In this document: in pieces, positions 5,804 through 7,160 of the stretch
How the letters are laid out: every line of letters starts with the position of its first letter
Position numbering within the stretch: position 1 is the stretch's first letter
Assembly: GCA_007119835.1 (NCBI GenBank)
Contig: SKOX01000478.1
Location: forward strand, 1-7,160
Direction: 5' to 3'
Length of the DNA: 7,160 bases
Source: Paracoccaceae bacterium
GTDB taxonomy: Bacteria > Pseudomonadota > Alphaproteobacteria > Rhodobacterales > Rhodobacteraceae
The notes under the pieces: model-generated
Told to the model about the DNA's origin: nothing
The model's database searches: none
The model's input: only the letters and a program-made list of their open reading frames with translations
Program-made: the position numbers and the translations under genes

Positions 5804-6835
5804 ATGGGCGAGGAGAAGGCGATCCTTCGGGCGTTGAGAGGCGAGCGGGTCGACCCGCCGCCGGTCTGGCTGATGCGGCAGGCGGGCCGCTATCTGCCGG
5901 AATACCGCGCGACGCGGGCGAAGGCCGGCAGCTTCCTCGACCTCTGCTACACGCCCGACCTCGCCGCCGAGGTGACGCTGCAGCCGATCCGCCGCTACGG
6001 CTTCGACGCGGCGATCCTGTTCGCCGACATCCTCCTGGTGCCGCAGGCGCTGGGGGCCAACCTGCGCTTCGTCGAGGGAGAGGGGCCGCGTCTTTCGCCG
6101 GTCACCACCGCGGAGGCGGTGGCGGGGCTGAGGCCGGTGGAGACCGTCCACGAGACGCTGGGGCCGGTCTACGAGACGGTGCGGATCCTGCGCCGGGAGC
6201 TGCCGCGCGAGACGACGCTGATCGGGTTCGCCGGCGCGCCCTGGACGGTGGCGACCTACATGGTGGCCGGGCGGGGCACGCCCGACCAGGCGCCGGCGCG
6301 GGAGATGATGTACCGCGACCCGGCGGCCTTCGACGCGCTGATGGACCGCATCACCGAGGCGACCGCGGCCTATCTGATCGGCCAGGTGCGCGCCGGCGCC
6401 GAGGTGGTGAAGATCTTCGACTCTTGGGCGGGCGGCCTGCCGGGCGGGTGGTTCGAGCGCTACGCGATCGCGCCGGTGCGCCGGATCATCGAGGCGGTCC
6501 GCGCCGAGGCGCCGGGCATCCCGGTGATCGGCTTCCCGCGCGGTGCCGGGGCGGGCTACCGCGGTTTCGTGGCCGCGACCGGCGTCGAGGGCTGCGCCAT
6601 CGACGCAAGCGTGGACCCGGCCTGGGCGGCGGAGGCGGTGCAGCCGCTCGCCTGTGTCCAGGGCAACCTCGACCCGCTGCTCATGGTCCTGGGCGGCGAG
6701 GCGCTGACGCGGGAGACGCGCCGGATCGTCGAGGCCTTCCGGGGCGGGCCGCACATCTTCAACCTCGGCCACGGCATCACGCCCGAGGCCGACCCCGACA
6801 ACGTCCACCGCATGCTGGAGGCGATCCGCGGCTGA
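5804..6835 (+). CDS. hemE: Uroporphyrinogen decarboxylase
   Basis: HemE removes the four acetate carboxyls of uroporphyrinogen III to give coproporphyrinogen III, the branch used for heme and bacteriochlorophyll. It is a cytoplasmic TIM-barrel enzyme that needs no cofactor. The 343-residue product is of usual length. The N-terminal signature [18 protein letters not shown] (18-35) holds the substrate-binding arginines. The catalytic Asp is D75 in ILFADIL, and the second signature [13 protein letters not shown] (141-153) contains Y152. S207 lies in KIFDSWAG, and the C-terminal histidine is H323 in FNLGHGITP (319-327). The start at 5804 is set by this N-terminus and a weak GGGAAG (5792-5797) six bases upstream. 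It is divergent from hemC, an arrangement that would allow joint control of two steps of the same pathway. The stop codon lies in the loop of a GC-rich hairpin. Confidence 0.97.
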   Translation: MGEEKAILRALRGERVDPPPVWLMRQAGRYLPEYRATRAKAGSFLDLCYTPDLAAEVTLQPIRRYGFDAAILFADILLVPQALGANLRFVEGEGPRLSPVTTAEAVAGLRPVETVHETLGPVYETVRILRRELPRETTLIGFAGAPWTVATYMVAGRGTPDQAPAREMMYRDPAAFDALMDRITEATAAYLIGQVRAGAEVVKIFDSWAGGLPGGWFERYAIAPVRRIIEAVRAEAPGIPVIGFPRGAGAGYRGFVAATGVEGCAIDASVDPAWAAEAVQPLACVQGNLDPLLMVLGGEALTRETRRIVEAFRGGPHIFNLGHGITPEADPDNVHRMLEAIRG

Positions 6836-6843
6836 AGCCGCGG
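6826..6843 (+). terminator. GC-rich hairpin holding the hemE stop codon in its loop; possible terminator
   Basis: CCGCGGC (6826-6832) pairs perfectly with GCCGCGG (6837-6843), leaving the loop TGAA (6833-6836), in which TGA is the hemE stop. The stem is strong. The nearest T-run (TTTT, 6859-6862) starts 15 bases after it, too far for a classical intrinsic terminator. It may protect the mRNA 3' end, pause polymerase, or act with Rho. Confidence 0.4.
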
Positions 6844-6881
6844 CGTCCTCAGGGCTGGTTTTCTGGCTGTCGGCGGGGGAG

Positions 6882-6980
6882 CGGCACAGCGTCGGCACAG
6901 CGTCGGCACGGCGTCGGCACGGCGTCGGCACGGCGTCGGGGCGGCGTCGGGGCGGCGTCGGGGCGGCGTCGGGGCGGCCT
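6882..6980. repeat. Nine 11-bp tandem repeats (minisatellite) between convergent genes
   Basis: Nine head-to-tail 11-base units fill the array. Units 1-2 read CGGCACAGCGT, units 3-5 CGGCACGGCGT, units 6-8 CGGGGCGGCGT, and unit 9 CGGGGCGGCCT. Variants occur in blocks, not mixed, as expected from stepwise slippage or unequal crossover with point changes fixed between expansions. The array starts 46 bases after the hemE stop. Its last unit runs into the stop codon of the minus-strand gene at 6981-6979. There are no unique spacers, so it is not a CRISPR array. Confidence 0.95.
6938..6974 (+). other. Putative G-quadruplex motif in the tandem repeats
   Basis: Four GGGG runs (6938-6941, 6949-6952, 6960-6963, 6971-6974) are each separated by exactly seven bases (CGGCGTC). 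This satisfies the standard G3+N1-7 four-tract rule on the plus strand. Read-through RNA from hemE would carry the same G-rich strand. Folding is predicted, not shown; the GG inside each loop could also form alternative structures. Confidence 0.6.
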
Positions 6981-7160
6981 AGTGCTGGTGCTCGATGCCG
7001 ACGAAGGCGAACATGCGCGATACCCGGTAGGCGACGCCTTCGCGGAAGCGCCGCTCGTCGTCGCTGAGGCCGGGTTCACGGGCCGCGCTCCAGGCGGCAC
7101 GTTCGGCGAGCGGCCCTCGGGCCTCCACCATCGCGCGGGCCTGGCGCCGCATGGCGCGGC
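6979..7160 (-). CDS. C-terminal end of an unrecognised protein (5' part beyond right edge)
   Basis: A reading frame enters from the right edge and ends at TAG (6981-6979), giving about 59 visible residues with the C-terminus SRMFAFVGIEHQH. The composition is protein-like: acidic and basic residues are balanced, with segments such as EARGPLAERAAWSAARE and LSDDERRFREGVAYRVSR. Third codon positions are GC-rich like the neighbours, so it looks coding despite its short length. It appears soluble and helical, with no membrane segment. An ATG at 7152-7150 is in frame but has no ribosome binding site, so the true start is probably outside the window. It converges on hemE, and its stop codon overlaps the final tandem repeat. 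I do not recognise the family and assign no function. Confidence 0.6.
   Translation of the reverse strand, partial: RAMRRQARAMVEARGPLAERAAWSAAREPGLSDDERRFREGVAYRVSRMFAFVGIEHQH

Noticed and set aside
277..6835. A wholly new biological system
   Set aside because: All complete genes except the small lipoprotein belong to well-known bacteriochlorophyll, isoprenoid or tetrapyrrole families in a familiar order.
4805..6931. Very long open frame on the minus strand across hemC and hemE
   Set aside because: It is Arg-rich, low-complexity translation caused by high GC; it lies across the better-supported hemC and hemE frames.
6882..6980. CRISPR array
   Set aside because: Units are 11 bases, directly joined, with no unique spacers.
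6849..7100. Minus-strand open frame through the tandem repeats
   Set aside because: Its second half is a translated 11-bp repeat (Arg/Pro/Ala/Asp runs). The frame ending at 6979 has the better composition for the non-repeat part.

Overview
This window is very GC-rich and reads as part of an aerobic or facultative anoxygenic phototroph of the Alphaproteobacteria, most likely Rhodobacterales. The reasons are the gene order bchG, PucC-like gene, bchP, idi (the classical Rhodobacter arrangement), the close resemblance of each product to the Rhodobacter proteins as I remember them, and a PpsR/CrtJ-type TGT-N12-ACA site directly ahead of bchG. The order-level placement is inference. Every complete gene is recognisable except one small lipoprotein. 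I do not see a wholly new system. The more unusual signals lie in the short non-coding stretches.

Layout, left to right. Positions 1-124 (minus) hold the first codons of an exported protein that runs off the left edge. Positions 125-276 are a divergent control region with a perfect 7-bp hairpin and a PpsR-like operator that reaches the bchG start codon. Positions 277-4167 (plus) form one tightly packed operon: bchG, a BCH2/PucC-family membrane protein, bchP and idi. Consecutive genes overlap or nearly touch (4-nt GTGA and ATGA overlaps, and a 2-nt gap). Positions 4168-4300 separate two convergent units and contain small inverted repeats. Positions 4301-5730 (minus) hold hemC followed by a small lipoprotein gene. 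Positions 5731-5803 are the compact divergent hemC/hemE promoter region. Positions 5804-6835 (plus) are hemE, whose stop codon sits in the loop of a GC-rich hairpin. Positions 6882-6980 are nine 11-bp tandem repeats, the last four of which make a textbook G-quadruplex motif. Positions 6979-7160 (minus) are the C-terminal end of an unrecognised protein.

The genes work on one product. HemC and HemE carry out common steps of tetrapyrrole synthesis (porphobilinogen to hydroxymethylbilane; uroporphyrinogen III to coproporphyrinogen III), feeding heme and bacteriochlorophyll. Idi balances the C5 isoprenoid pool that supplies the geranylgeranyl tail and carotenoids. BchG attaches the prenyl tail to bacteriochlorophyllide, and BchP reduces the geranylgeranyl tail to phytyl. 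The BCH2/PucC-like protein probably handles pigment delivery or light-harvesting assembly in the inner membrane.
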